A DNA stretch of 64,000 nt from Rhodopirellula baltica SH 1 (lineage in GTDB: Bacteria > Planctomycetota > Planctomycetia > Pirellulales > Pirellulaceae), in assembly GCF_000196115.1 (NCBI RefSeq), contig NC_005027.1, positions 3,844,001-3,908,000 on the forward strand, written 5' to 3'. The notes beneath the pieces are model-generated. The model made no database searches, was not told where the DNA came from, and saw only the letters and a list, made by a program, of their open reading frames with translations. The translations under genes were made by a program, and so were the position numbers. Of the stretch, positions 39,565 through 49,518 are shown piece after piece; the first letter of the stretch is position 1; each line of letters begins with the position of its first letter.

Positions 39565-40809
39565 ATGAAGACTATTGGGGCAACTGCGCGAGCACTTACG
39601 CTCAAACAGAACTTAACACTGGCAACCATCTTCGCGGTCCTTTGCGTTAGCGCGCCGTCAGCCAGTGGAGCAGCACCGAAATCGCTTGATGCGACACCGG
39701 TAGATGCGCAGCTGTTGAAATTCGGGATGTCGACCGCATTGAGCGGACCGGCTGCGGAACTTGGCATCAATATGCGGCATGGAATCTTGGCCGCGTTTGA
39801 TGAGGCGAAGGCAAAAAACCATCTTCCGTCCAAAACGCTGAAGCTCATCGCACTCGACGATGGATACGAACCGGCGCGCACAGCTCCGAATATGCATCGA
39901 CTGACCGATGAGCACGAGGTGCTGGCAGTCGTCGGTAATGTCGGAACCCCCACCGCCATCACCGCCATCCCAATCGCGCAGCAGACAAAGACACCATTCT
40001 TTGGTGCGTTCACGGGAGCCAGCGCATTGAGAAAAACAGAGTCGGTCGAGTTCGTCATCAACTACCGAGCCAGCTACGCAGAAGAGACCGCTGCGATGGT
40101 TGACGCCTTGGTCGCAAAAGGCATCAAGCCTGAAGAGATTGGGTTCTTCACTCAAAACGACAGTTACGGCGACGACGGATTCTTTGGAGGATTGGCCGCG
40201 ATACGACGACATCAATCCGTCAAAGTCTCCAGCCTTCCGCACGGTCGCTATCGTCGCAACACATCTCAAGTCGAAGACGGACTCGCTGATCTGTTGATGC
40301 ACCAGCCTTTGCCAAAAGCGGTCATCATGGTCGGGACGTACGAACCCTGCTCGAAGCTGATTCGCATGGCACGCATGAACAATTTCAATCCTCAGTTTCT
40401 AGCGGTCTCGTTCGTGGGCGCTGATGCTCTGCAACGATCGCTCGGCGACCTGGCCAATGGAATTGTCGCGACCCAAGTGGTTCCTCATTTCGATAGTGAT
40501 CTGCCGCTGGTCCGCGAATACCGCGACGCGATGCGAGATTACGATCCCGAACTTCCGTTGTCGTTTGTGTCGTTGGAGGGTTACATCGTCGGACGAATCT
40601 TGGTCAAGGCGGTCACCTCGATCAAAGGAGAAATCAGTCGCTCGTCCATCGCGGCCGCTTTGGAACAACTCGGACAATTTGACATTGGCTTGGGCGCACC
40701 GTTGACACTGGGTCCCAATGACCATCAAGCCAGCAGCAAGGTTTGGCCCGTTCTGATCGGCGCCGACGGTAGCCAGTCACTCGCATGGGAGGAACTCCTG
40801 AGTGAGTAA
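39565..40809 (+). CDS. Periplasmic ligand-binding protein (Leu/Ile/Val-binding family)
   Basis: 414 residues. The signal peptide ends near SASGAAPK. The mature protein begins LLKFGMSTALSGPAAELG, with NVGTPTAITAIPIAQQT, FFTQNDSYGDDGF and a C-terminal lobe, all as in type I periplasmic binding proteins of the Peripla_BP_6 group. It may bind amino acids or amides. No permease or ATPase gene lies next to it. Instead, the stop overlaps the start of a histidine kinase by 8 bp, which suggests a role as the ligand sensor for that kinase. That pairing is visible; its function is inference. Confidence 0.88.
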   Translation: MKTIGATARALTLKQNLTLATIFAVLCVSAPSASGAAPKSLDATPVDAQLLKFGMSTALSGPAAELGINMRHGILAAFDEAKAKNHLPSKTLKLIALDDGYEPARTAPNMHRLTDEHEVLAVVGNVGTPTAITAIPIAQQTKTPFFGAFTGASALRKTESVEFVINYRASYAEETAAMVDALVAKGIKPEEIGFFTQNDSYGDDGFFGGLAAIRRHQSVKVSSLPHGRYRRNTSQVEDGLADLLMHQPLPKAVIMVGTYEPCSKLIRMARMNNFNPQFLAVSFVGADALQRSLGDLANGIVATQVVPHFDSDLPLVREYRDAMRDYDPELPLSFVSLEGYIVGRILVKAVTSIKGEISRSSIAAALEQLGQFDIGLGAPLTLGPNDHQASSKVWPVLIGADGSQSLAWEELLSE

Positions 40810-43642
40810 TCCAAATCACGACGTTCGACCAACGACGAAACAACCATCAAGAAACGCCCATGACGCTCAGCGCCGGGTGCGTTGGCTCAGTGCCACCGCG
40901 GTGTGCAGCGGCATTCTGTTCTTTGTCATCGCGACCGCTCTGCTGAATTGGCACGAAGACAGTCGCGCAAAAGCAAACGCGATCGAAGCCCAAGTCAATG
41001 ATGCGCGATTGGCGATGAGCCGAGCAACAGTCAGCCGCAACAACGAAGCAACCGAACTACTCTCGGAATCAAATGACTCCGGCACAGACGACACGGACCA
41101 TCGACAAGATAACTGGCAAGAGGAACTCTCACTGGTCCAAAACACCTGCGACTCTCTCAATACCTCGCTTTGTCTTACAGGTGAAGAGCGGCTTCAAATC
41201 ACAACCGAACCGCTCAAGGATTGGAGCGTCAAAGCGGAAGCCTGGAAAAGTCGTCACGCTTATCTCACCGCGACGGCTCAACGACGTTTTGCTGAATTGG
41301 ATTCGACCCTCGCTGATCTGTTGCAAACAGCTGACAAGCAACGTGGCATTCAACGTCTTCGTTTGGCACTTGGATTGCGAAGTCATCTTTCCGAAAATCC
41401 AAAGCCAATCGCGGAAATTTTGAAGGACTGTGCCGGTTCGACACTGACCAACCAACTCAGTGGCGACATCAAACAACTTCGTTTTCACCTTAGCCAATTG
41501 ATGACGACTCCCAACGTCGACCAACTGGCTGACATGGGCGAAAATCAAATTCGCCCACTCTTGCTACGCCTGAAGGCAGCGACCGAAGAGCTTGGAAAAC
41601 TGGACGTGGTCGAGCGGATTGAGGCCACAATCTTCAATCCACTGTCCAATCGCGTTGCAGACGATGCAACGATGGACAACCAAAACCTTCAGTCGCCCGG
41701 ACTACTTGCTTTGCAATTCGCACTGGCGGAAAGCCGGTCGGAGCGTCAACGCCTCAGCGAACTTGCGACCGAGCACGCGAACGTGCTGGATCAACAGCGA
41801 AGCAAGCTCGCAATAGCCGGAATGGTGCTGAAAAACCAATATACCGAAAGCTTTGCCCGAGCACTTCGAACCGTCTGGGGAATCAACCTCGCCTCGGGAG
41901 CGATCTTGGGATTGGTATTCCTCATTCTCACTCGAAAAGTATCGCAGGACATCGCAGTCCAAGTCGACGCGATTGACAAAACGGCAACCGATTTAGCGAA
42001 CGAGCAACTCTTTCTCGGCTCCGTGCTTTCCAACTTGCCCATCCCTCTGTACTGGAAAGACAAAGCGGGGGTCTACCAGGGATGCAGTCGCTCATTCGCG
42101 GAATGGATGGGATTATCATCGGAAGCGGACATCGTGGGAAAAACCGACGTTGAACTTCCGTGGAAGACCGAAACTCGTGAACACAAAAACGTGCTCGAGG
42201 AATCGATCATGTATTTCGGGATTCCCATCAAGAACCAGGAGATGGCAAAGCAACGTTCCGATGGGAAATCATTCATCGTGTTGGCCAGCAAGACTCCGCT
42301 GCGCAACCTCGACGACGAGAGCGTCGGTTTGGTCGGAGCCTACATCGACATTACCGAACGGAAAGCGGCCGAAGAGCGACTCAATGGCTTGGCCAAAATC
42401 CAAGCTGAATGTCCAAGCGAAATTTACGTGTTCGACATGCGGACCTTTGAATTACTGGAGGTCAATCACGCTGCCTGTCAAAATTTGCTCGTCGATGAAT
42501 CTGGATACCGCGGCAAAACACTCTTGAGCTTCTTGGATGAATCCAATGGCAAGCGATTGAAAGAGCATCTCATGCCCATCATCGACGGTGAGGCGGTCGA
42601 AGCAGAATACGAGTCAATTCACGTTCGATCCGACGGGACACAATATCCCGTCCATGTTCGAACTCTCACGATCGAACACAAATCGGAACAGGTTTTTGTT
42701 GCTTGTGCGACGGACATGACGGTCTACAAAAAACTTGAGAACAAGCTGCTTCAAGCACAAAAGCTAGAGTCCATCGGACAACTCGCTGCCGGTATCGCAC
42801 ACGAAATCAACACACCGATGCAGTGCATCGGCGGCAACATTGATTTCCTGCAAGAACACTCCGATCGGTTGCTAACCGTTGCGGACACATTCCGAGGATT
42901 GCTGGAGATGAGCCCGGAAGACCGGGAAGATCGATTGGGAAATGTGGCGGAGATCCTCGCGACAAATCGTTTCGACTTCATTCGTTCGCAGTTCCCCATG
43001 GCGATCGAAGAGACTTCAACCGCGGCCAAACGAGTCGTCGAAATCGTTCGAGCGATGAGGGTCATGTCTCATCCAGGATCACAATCCAAAAGCGACACCG
43101 ACATCAACACGCTGATTCGCGATTCGAGCATTCTCAGCCGCAACCGGTGGAAGTGTGTCGCCGAAGTTGAACTCTCACTTGATAGCAACCTTCCAACAAT
43201 CGATGCCTTGCCGGCTGAACTCAGTCAGGTATTCCTGAATTTGATCATCAATGCGGCGGACGCCATCGGCGAAGTGACCAACAATGGATCTTCAGGCATG
43301 GGCAAAATCGAAGTGGCAACCAGATTCGACGAACAACACGTATTCATCGAAATTCGTGACGATGGCCCCGGCATGTCTGACGAAGTCAAAACAAAAGCAT
43401 TTGAGCCATTCTTCACAACGAAGGAAGTTGGCAAAGGCACCGGCCAAGGATTGTCGATCACCTATGACGTCGTCACCAAATTGCATGGCGGGACGGTGGA
43501 GATCCACAGCGAACTTGGCGAAGGGACTTTGTTCACGCTCAGCCTGCCACGTCAAATCGATCGCCCGGAAAAGTCCAACAAACCAATCGCCGCCGTTTCA
43601 GGAACAGGCGTTCCGAGTGAGTCGGCATCCGCCATCGTTTGA
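40802..43642 (+). CDS. PAS-domain sensor histidine kinase
   Basis: 946 residues from a GTG at 40802. The N-terminal TM helix lies near residues 30-48 (LSATAVCSGILFFVIATALL) and a second near 360-380 (GINLASGAILGLVFLIL), framing a periplasmic helical region. Two PAS regions follow (SNLPIPLYWKDKAGVYQGCS and the next about 100 residues later). The kinase core shows AAGIAHEINTPMQ (H-box), NLIINAADAI (N-box), DDGPGM (G1), FEPFFTTK (F-box) and GKGTGQGLSI (G2). No receiver domain and no response regulator gene are nearby. The overlap with the binding-protein gene suggests the two sense the same ligand. Confidence 0.92.
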   Translation: MSNPNHDVRPTTKQPSRNAHDAQRRVRWLSATAVCSGILFFVIATALLNWHEDSRAKANAIEAQVNDARLAMSRATVSRNNEATELLSESNDSGTDDTDHRQDNWQEELSLVQNTCDSLNTSLCLTGEERLQITTEPLKDWSVKAEAWKSRHAYLTATAQRRFAELDSTLADLLQTADKQRGIQRLRLALGLRSHLSENPKPIAEILKDCAGSTLTNQLSGDIKQLRFHLSQLMTTPNVDQLADMGENQIRPLLLRLKAATEELGKLDVVERIEATIFNPLSNRVADDATMDNQNLQSPGLLALQFALAESRSERQRLSELATEHANVLDQQRSKLAIAGMVLKNQYTESFARALRTVWGINLASGAILGLVFLILTRKVSQDIAVQVDAIDKTATDLANEQLFLGSVLSNLPIPLYWKDKAGVYQGCSRSFAEWMGLSSEADIVGKTDVELPWKTETREHKNVLEESIMYFGIPIKNQEMAKQRSDGKSFIVLASKTPLRNLDDESVGLVGAYIDITERKAAEERLNGLAKIQAECPSEIYVFDMRTFELLEVNHAACQNLLVDESGYRGKTLLSFLDESNGKRLKEHLMPIIDGEAVEAEYESIHVRSDGTQYPVHVRTLTIEHKSEQVFVACATDMTVYKKLENKLLQAQKLESIGQLAAGIAHEINTPMQCIGGNIDFLQEHSDRLLTVADTFRGLLEMSPEDREDRLGNVAEILATNRFDFIRSQFPMAIEETSTAAKRVVEIVRAMRVMSHPGSQSKSDTDINTLIRDSSILSRNRWKCVAEVELSLDSNLPTIDALPAELSQVFLNLIINAADAIGEVTNNGSSGMGKIEVATRFDEQHVFIEIRDDGPGMSDEVKTKAFEPFFTTKEVGKGTGQGLSITYDVVTKLHGGTVEIHSELGEGTLFTLSLPRQIDRPEKSNKPIAAVSGTGVPSESASAIV

Positions 43643-43698
43643 CGCATTGGATGAACAAACTTGCTATGGCACTTCCAAAGTGGCGATATCCGGCTAGA

Positions 43699-46600
43699 TC
43701 AGCGACCGAACAACTTGTCGATCCGTAGCTTCTCGAAGCCTTTGTTCAGACTGTCCTCGAGCTGTTGCTGACCGCGGCCGATTTGTTCTTGCAAGAAGTT
43801 CGTACCGGCTTCTTGAGCCGCACGCGTTCCCATATCGGCAACCATCCGCTGGATGCCCGATGAATCCAACCGAGGGCGATCCAGAGTTCCATTGACCGGA
43901 ATGGTGATGGTTTGACCGGTGAGAGCACTCAGGTCGCTACCCATCCAAGATGCGTCCAGCGGTATCTGAGCGATCAAGTCCAACTGCCCATCCATCGTCA
44001 CTCGACCGCTGGTGGTTACTTTGGCTCGATCAATCTCCAAGAGCAGAGCGCGGTGATCGACGACTCCGCCGGCGACGTTGAACTCAATCGTTTGTGCTGG
44101 CATCGTGATCAAGGTACGACCACTGCGAGGTGGATTGGCTCGTGATCCTAACGCGGCGAGCGACTGCAACTGTCGTGCTCCCGCGATCACCTGATCTGCC
44201 AACGGTCCGGCGTTCATACGAACTTGATCCACTTCCAAACGTCCACGAATTGTCGATTGATTCGGGTTGTCAATCGAAACCATGCCTTGTTCAAGCGTTG
44301 CACTGAACGTTCCATCAACTCGAGCGGCGTCCGCTGCGATCGGTGCGATGTACTTCAGCCATTGCCCGGTGATCTCAGGTGTGAGCTGGACATTCTTCGC
44401 GATGGGCCCCGGCTTCAAATCAATCCAAATGGCGGGGCGGTAGTGAACATCTCCCGCCAGCAACAATCTGCCATTGGTGGCTGTGTTGGCATTCGCCGCT
44501 TGATAGGTTGCGGGATCATTCGGGTCGTAGTCCAACGGCGCGACGATCGGGCCGTATTGTTGTTGCACATAGCGACTGGCACCGAGAACCGGAATGGTGC
44601 AGGGGGCGATGGAAACAACTGATTCAGTCATTTTAAATGGCACTTCTGCTGGTCCGAACCACATCCCCGCCGCGTCAACGCTTTCCCACCCCAGGCTTCC
44701 GTCCACGTTGAACGAAACTTGATCCTTCGGACCTTGCACATACTGCAATTTCAAAGGAGTCGGGTGAATCCCCTCGGCGACGATCGGTGTGCCGGTCAAA
44801 TCGGTGAGTCGCCGCGCAACTTCATCCATTTTAAAATTCGCGGGACCTTCCATACGCAGCGATTGCTGTTCGCCTTTCCAGTCGACGGTTCCTGAAAGAG
44901 TCGTCGCAAACCAATCTCCTGCGATCTGCATCGCTTTCGCCTGCAGCGATGACTCCTTCATGTTCCATTCAGCTCGACCGTCGATGCGAAGATTGGGCTC
45001 GGCCCAAACAACACGCTTGGTGCTACCGAAATTGACAGAAGTCGGCGGGACCGTCTCGACCAGTTCGAACTGTCGACCGGTTAGGTGCGAGTCAAGAAAC
45101 AAGACAGCGGGGTCGCCCGTTGCCACAACGCTGCCTTCCATTTTGCCCCGCAGCAACCATTCACTTGATGCGATGCTACCGGCCGCCGCGTTGCGGTAGG
45201 CGACTTGTTGAACCGATCGCATTTGCGAACTGGATTTCGACAACCGTGGATCCTGCGGACGAGTTGCCAATCGTTCCCGAACGCTACTTTGCAATCGTTC
45301 GAGTTCGGCTTGCCAAGCGACTTCGATATCAGTCATCCCACCGATCCATTCACCCTGGATCGCGGCGGATGCGGCATCCCCGGCAACCGTCATCGAACGA
45401 ATGATCACATCCTGCTGTGGGTAACTCGCTTTGCCGTCAAAATGCAATTTAACGAGTTTCTGTTCCCAAACTTGATCCGAGATGGGAACTTCGAGTTGTG
45501 TGATTTGGGCATCCATCGATTCCAACAATGCCGCACCAGACTGACTCATGCCACCTCGAGCGTTGAACCGGAAACCGCCTTGAAGTGATTCATAGCCGGT
45601 TGGCATCCAAGGAGCCAAAGTTTGCGCGATCGCATTGAGCTGACCTTGTCCGCTCATTCGAAGTGGAATCAATCGGTCGGCATCCAGACCAGAGATCGCC
45701 TGCACCAACTCAACATCTGCTTCCAACCCGTTGCCGAGAACATTCAGCTTTCCGCTGGTCAATTCTGACAGGTGCCCGCCGCCGCTCGATTGCCAACGCC
45801 CGGTCACGTCCAATTGCGACTGTAGCGAAGAAGGTTGAAAGCTTTGGCCAGGAGTCAGTTCGATCGCCAAACCAGTCATTCGTCCATCACCACGCAAACG
45901 CCACAGTCCATCGTTCTGAGCATTCCACTGCAGTCCGCCTTGGACGTTGCCTTCCAAACGTCGATCGTCCAAATCAATCAAGGGACGCAAGATTCGGGCA
46001 AGCTTGCCAAAGTTGATGTCCACATTCGCCGATCCACTTCGCAAGTCGCCCTGTCCATTGATCGCGGCGAATGGACTTTCGAGTTCGAACTGCTCGGCGA
46101 AGAGCCTTTGCGAATCACTGGCGACGACCGCCAACACATCAATGGGAGCGACGCGGACCTCGCCTCCGTCGGACTGAGCCTGGATGACGCCGCTACGGAT
46201 GATCAAGCGACGGCGTCGAACGTTTTCGCCGCCAAGTGCCGCGGACCGTCCATCCACGATCGGTTCGATGCGAGCCTCGACGATTCCATCAACCAATGTG
46301 ACTCCGTTTCGAAGAGGCAACAGTTCGGGCAATGCGCGTCGCAATCGCGGCAAGTCCACTTGAACCGTTGCGGTTGCATCAACTTGGTTCAACCAAGCCA
46401 ATGGATTGGTTGACGTCCCCGCCAAAGAAACCGAATCTGGGAATGAGCCGTTCATTTGAACGCTGGCAAAATCCGTCTTGGCGGCAATTTGCCGAGCGTT
46501 GACTCGTCCGCCGCGAATTTGCAAATCGCCGTCGAACGTCGCCAACTCGTTGTCCCACAACTTCCGCCCGGTTTGAGCATCGGCCGCCACCAAGTTTCGA

Positions 46601-47646
46601 ACATACAATTGCCGCAAAACCAGATTTGGTTCTCCCGATCCGGTCAGGATCAATTGAGTCTTCCCCGAGACATCGCCTGTAATGGCGGTTGGCAATTCAC
46701 TGCTGGGGAAGCGTCGTTGGACCAACGTGAGAACGGACAGCGGCAGTGAATCCGCGTCAATCTCAACCGCCAATCGCTCCCCGTCAGCCGAAACGTTCCC
46801 TGGATCCATCGCCAATTTGACGTGTCCCGCCAGCGACCCGTCGCCGCCGCCGGGCTGGCTCAAGACACCATCAAAGGTGACGTCCAACAGAGAAGCATCG
46901 AGGACCGCGTTTGCGTGGGATTGGCTCAGAGTCCATGTTTGGCTGGTAGCTGCATCGGTCGCCCGAATTTCGAGGTCTTGTAGTTTGACCGTGCCTCGAG
47001 GAATGAAACTGGATGGTTCACCGGTTGGGGCGAGAAGCTTTGCCAAATCCTGTTCGATCGAAGTCGTTCCGTTGTCGACGGTGCAAGAAAGCTGCACCCC
47101 TCGGACCAGCACCTCGCCGAATTGTCCCGCCTGAGGGTCGCCCGACCAAAGGTTGCTCAGCGAAATCGAAGTCTGCAAATCGTCGACGGTGATCTCGGAT
47201 CCACTGGTGCGTCCCACCAAGTGCAAACCACGAATTTGCAAAGGCGTTAGCCAACCAATCTGCATCGAGTCGACGTTCGCATCCAAATCATACGCGTCGA
47301 GCGTTCGCACTAACAACGAACGTCCCATCGGCGAGTGACTGATCAGACTGGGGAAAGCACCAATGCCAAGAATGGCAAACACTAGCAGAACCAGAACCAA
47401 CGTTCGTTTTCGTTGCATTCGGCCCTGACGTCGACTGCGGGTGCGAACTTCTTGCGAACGTTCCATGACACCTAATTTGGCATCGAGGTCGTAGTTCCGG
47501 CCCGCTTTGCGTCGCATCGCCATCGATTCAATCCATGAAAAGTAAGCTCGCATCCTCTTCCAGTGTGGTGCGGCATGGCGAAGCATACTCCTTTTGGACG
47601 AACGACCCCAAGAGACGTTTTTGAAACCATCTCCGGCGTTGAACAT
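43699..47646 (-). CDS. Large AsmA-like envelope protein
   Basis: 1315 residues to the ATG at 47646; other starts at 47523, 47517 and 47466 are equally possible because the first 60-80 residues are basic and unordered. One TM helix follows (RTLVLVLLVFAILGIGAFPSL), with the rest presumably in the periplasm. The long beta-rich body has repeated segments such as VTFDGVLSQPGGGDGSLAGHVKL, and the C-terminal third contains GRLEVDQVRMNAGPLADQV, FNVAGGVVDHRALLLEI and GRVTMDGQLDLIAQIPLD, which look like AsmA C-terminal repeats. AsmA-like proteins form long groove-shaped bridges for lipid transport between membranes. This function is inferred from fold resemblance only; I did not confirm it by search. 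Confidence 0.75.
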   Translation of the reverse strand: MFNAGDGFKNVSWGRSSKRSMLRHAAPHWKRMRAYFSWIESMAMRRKAGRNYDLDAKLGVMERSQEVRTRSRRQGRMQRKRTLVLVLLVFAILGIGAFPSLISHSPMGRSLLVRTLDAYDLDANVDSMQIGWLTPLQIRGLHLVGRTSGSEITVDDLQTSISLSNLWSGDPQAGQFGEVLVRGVQLSCTVDNGTTSIEQDLAKLLAPTGEPSSFIPRGTVKLQDLEIRATDAATSQTWTLSQSHANAVLDASLLDVTFDGVLSQPGGGDGSLAGHVKLAMDPGNVSADGERLAVEIDADSLPLSVLTLVQRRFPSSELPTAITGDVSGKTQLILTGSGEPNLVLRQLYVRNLVAADAQTGRKLWDNELATFDGDLQIRGGRVNARQIAAKTDFASVQMNGSFPDSVSLAGTSTNPLAWLNQVDATATVQVDLPRLRRALPELLPLRNGVTLVDGIVEARIEPIVDGRSAALGGENVRRRRLIIRSGVIQAQSDGGEVRVAPIDVLAVVASDSQRLFAEQFELESPFAAINGQGDLRSGSANVDINFGKLARILRPLIDLDDRRLEGNVQGGLQWNAQNDGLWRLRGDGRMTGLAIELTPGQSFQPSSLQSQLDVTGRWQSSGGGHLSELTSGKLNVLGNGLEADVELVQAISGLDADRLIPLRMSGQGQLNAIAQTLAPWMPTGYESLQGGFRFNARGGMSQSGAALLESMDAQITQLEVPISDQVWEQKLVKLHFDGKASYPQQDVIIRSMTVAGDAASAAIQGEWIGGMTDIEVAWQAELERLQSSVRERLATRPQDPRLSKSSSQMRSVQQVAYRNAAAGSIASSEWLLRGKMEGSVVATGDPAVLFLDSHLTGRQFELVETVPPTSVNFGSTKRVVWAEPNLRIDGRAEWNMKESSLQAKAMQIAGDWFATTLSGTVDWKGEQQSLRMEGPANFKMDEVARRLTDLTGTPIVAEGIHPTPLKLQYVQGPKDQVSFNVDGSLGWESVDAAGMWFGPAEVPFKMTESVVSIAPCTIPVLGASRYVQQQYGPIVAPLDYDPNDPATYQAANANTATNGRLLLAGDVHYRPAIWIDLKPGPIAKNVQLTPEITGQWLKYIAPIAADAARVDGTFSATLEQGMVSIDNPNQSTIRGRLEVDQVRMNAGPLADQVIAGARQLQSLAALGSRANPPRSGRTLITMPAQTIEFNVAGGVVDHRALLLEIDRAKVTTSGRVTMDGQLDLIAQIPLDASWMGSDLSALTGQTITIPVNGTLDRPRLDSSGIQRMVADMGTRAAQEAGTNFLQEQIGRGQQQLEDSLNKGFEKLRIDKLFGR

Positions 47647-48239
47647 GGGCCAGTGTCCGTCTTGATCAGTCGTTGACCAAGCGACCGGTTGCCTTAGTGC
47701 CCGTTAACGAACCGACGATGCGTTGATGTTCGAACCAAACAGCTTCTCGTCGAGCGTTCGGTTGGCGCATAAAAAAAGCTCCCGGAAAGTACGAGGTCCT
47801 AGGGGGGCGGAGGACAACGCGCTTCTGTTCCGGGAGCCGGTGGTCGGTTTGTTCGATCGAGTGAGCACATCCTTGTGATCACCAACCGAACGTCCGTCAT
47901 TTCAAAATCCTAACAGGCGTTTCCAGGTCGATCCGTGACCATCAAAAACGTCTTGAGAATCTCGCAGCCAATCCTTCAATCAAAAACCAAAAGACGACCG
48001 ATGCGAGATGCGATTTCGAAACTTCGCACGTCGCAATCGGACCGGGTTGGAGGTCCGTTTGCGACGATGGGGGCAACTTAGCGGGCGCCGCTTTCATGGG
48101 TCAAGCCGAGTTCGTAAAAACTCTTTCAGGTTCTCGACGGTCCTTTGACTTCCATCCATTTTGGTCCCGAGAATCGTTTAGAATCAGCGTGAAAACTTTA
48201 TCGATTTTCTTTTCACTCCCGCCAAAGCCAACTCCTTCC
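47647..48239. other. Long intergenic region with a structured RNA-like element
   Basis: 593 bp between divergent genes. The main feature is a nested hairpin with U-tract on the minus strand (47771-47837). A second, weaker stem (TCGGTT / AACCGA) lies at about 47844-47888. No convincing coding frame was seen. The frame of the sugar-binding protein is open from 48096, but nothing there looks like signal or domain sequence. Confidence 0.45.
47771..47837 (-). ncRNA. Candidate structured RNA or attenuator with U-tract
   Basis: On the minus strand, GCTCCCGGAA (47837-47828) pairs perfectly with TTCCGGGAGC (47787-47778), followed by seven T (47777-47771). Inside the 40-nt loop, GTCCT (47815-47811) pairs with AGGAC (47800-47796). 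The stem plus T-run is a strong intrinsic terminator on the minus strand. No minus-strand gene ends upstream of it, and the next minus gene starts about 125 nt downstream. So it is either the 3' end of a small RNA or a leader attenuator of the AsmA-like gene. Confidence 0.55.
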
Positions 48240-49412
48240 ATGCAGTTCCCATCACATCCCAAAGCGCAGAAAAATTCACAGCTTTCTACGGGTGATCCCT
48301 TATTTGCGACACCATCCTCCGCTGACGTTGCCCATCACGCTCAAACGCCATCGAACCAACAGGGCGTGATTGGCACCACAAGCTCAGGAGCTTCGCGTGG
48401 TCAATTGCTAGCAAACCTCTCTCGCCGTTCATTCTGTTTGGTATCGGTCGCCACGTTGCTGGTTTGCGCTGGTTGCCAGCCTCCGGCGGACACCTCAGCT
48501 AACACTGGTGAGAAGGAACTGCACTTCGCAGTCATCCCGAAAGGCACCACTCATATCTTTTGGCAGTCCGTCAAACATGGTGCCGAACAAGCCGGCGAAG
48601 AGATTGGTGCGAAGATCACTTTTCGTGGACCATCGAAAGAGAACGACCGCGATGAGCAAATCAATGTCGTCCAAGGATTCTTGAATGCTCGCGTTGATGG
48701 GATCTTGCTCGCTCCCTTGGACGCGGACGCATTGGTTCGCCCGGTGAAAGAAGCGAGCCGAGCGGGTGTGCCCGTTGTGATTTTTGACAGCGGACTGAAC
48801 ACCGACCCAGGCGATTTCGTTTCTTACGTCGCAACCGACAACTTCGAGGGCGGCAAGTTGGCTGGCGAGGCAATGGCAAACGCCTTGGGGGAAAAGGGTG
48901 GCGACGTGATCTTGCTCAGGTATGAACAAGGCAGCGAAAGCACCCATCAACGCGAAGAAGGCTTCCTGTATTCGATCGCCGAGTACTCGAACATCCGGGT
49001 TCTAAGCAGTGACCAGTACGCAGGCACCACCACGGAATCCGCCATCGACAAGGCCCAGGCTTTGCTAAACCGGTTTGGCGACGAAGCCGATGGAATCTGC
49101 ACCGTCTGTGAACCAACTGCCGAAGGAGCTCTGCGGGCTCTCCGTGAAAGGAAACTAGCCGGCAAGGTCAAACTGGTCACGTTCGACAGCAGCGACTCGC
49201 TAAGAGAATCACTGTCGGCCGGCGAAGTGAATGCGATCGTGCTGCAGGATCCTGTCGCGATGGGCTACCAAGCGGTCAAAACGATGGCCGCTCATCTGCG
49301 TGGCGAGACGCCGGAACAGTTCATTGACACGGGAGTTTTTGTCGCGACGGCAAAGAACCAAGACGACGAAAACATCGCTCGACTCCTCCGCCCGGCGGTC
49401 TCGGGAGAGTGA
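48240..49412 (+). CDS. Sugar-type periplasmic binding lipoprotein (RbsB-like), Tat-like signal
   Basis: About 390 residues from the ATG at 48240; a GTG at 48366 would leave a more normal signal peptide. After a Ser/Thr/Gln-rich head comes LSRRSFCLVSVATLLVCAGC, which has a twin-Arg motif and a lipobox. The mature protein (HFAVIPKGTTHIFWQSVKHG, GFLNARVDGILLAPLDAD, VVIFDSGLNTDPGDFVSYVA, ICTVCEPTAEGALRAL) is a RbsB/LacI-type periplasmic binding protein, usually for monosaccharides. No permease or ATPase lies nearby, so it either works with a distant transporter or as a sensor. The Tat assignment is tentative because the Cys of the lipobox also suits Sec. Confidence 0.85.
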   Translation: MQFPSHPKAQKNSQLSTGDPLFATPSSADVAHHAQTPSNQQGVIGTTSSGASRGQLLANLSRRSFCLVSVATLLVCAGCQPPADTSANTGEKELHFAVIPKGTTHIFWQSVKHGAEQAGEEIGAKITFRGPSKENDRDEQINVVQGFLNARVDGILLAPLDADALVRPVKEASRAGVPVVIFDSGLNTDPGDFVSYVATDNFEGGKLAGEAMANALGEKGGDVILLRYEQGSESTHQREEGFLYSIAEYSNIRVLSSDQYAGTTTESAIDKAQALLNRFGDEADGICTVCEPTAEGALRALRERKLAGKVKLVTFDSSDSLRESLSAGEVNAIVLQDPVAMGYQAVKTMAAHLRGETPEQFIDTGVFVATAKNQDDENIARLLRPAVSGE

Positions 49413-49518
49413 ATCCAACCGATACAGATGCGTCTGCAAGTCGTAACCCAACAAAAATTGCGTTCCCGCCGCATCTGATCAGTGTTGCAAATGACGAGTT
49501 GAGGATAGACTTCCGGGC

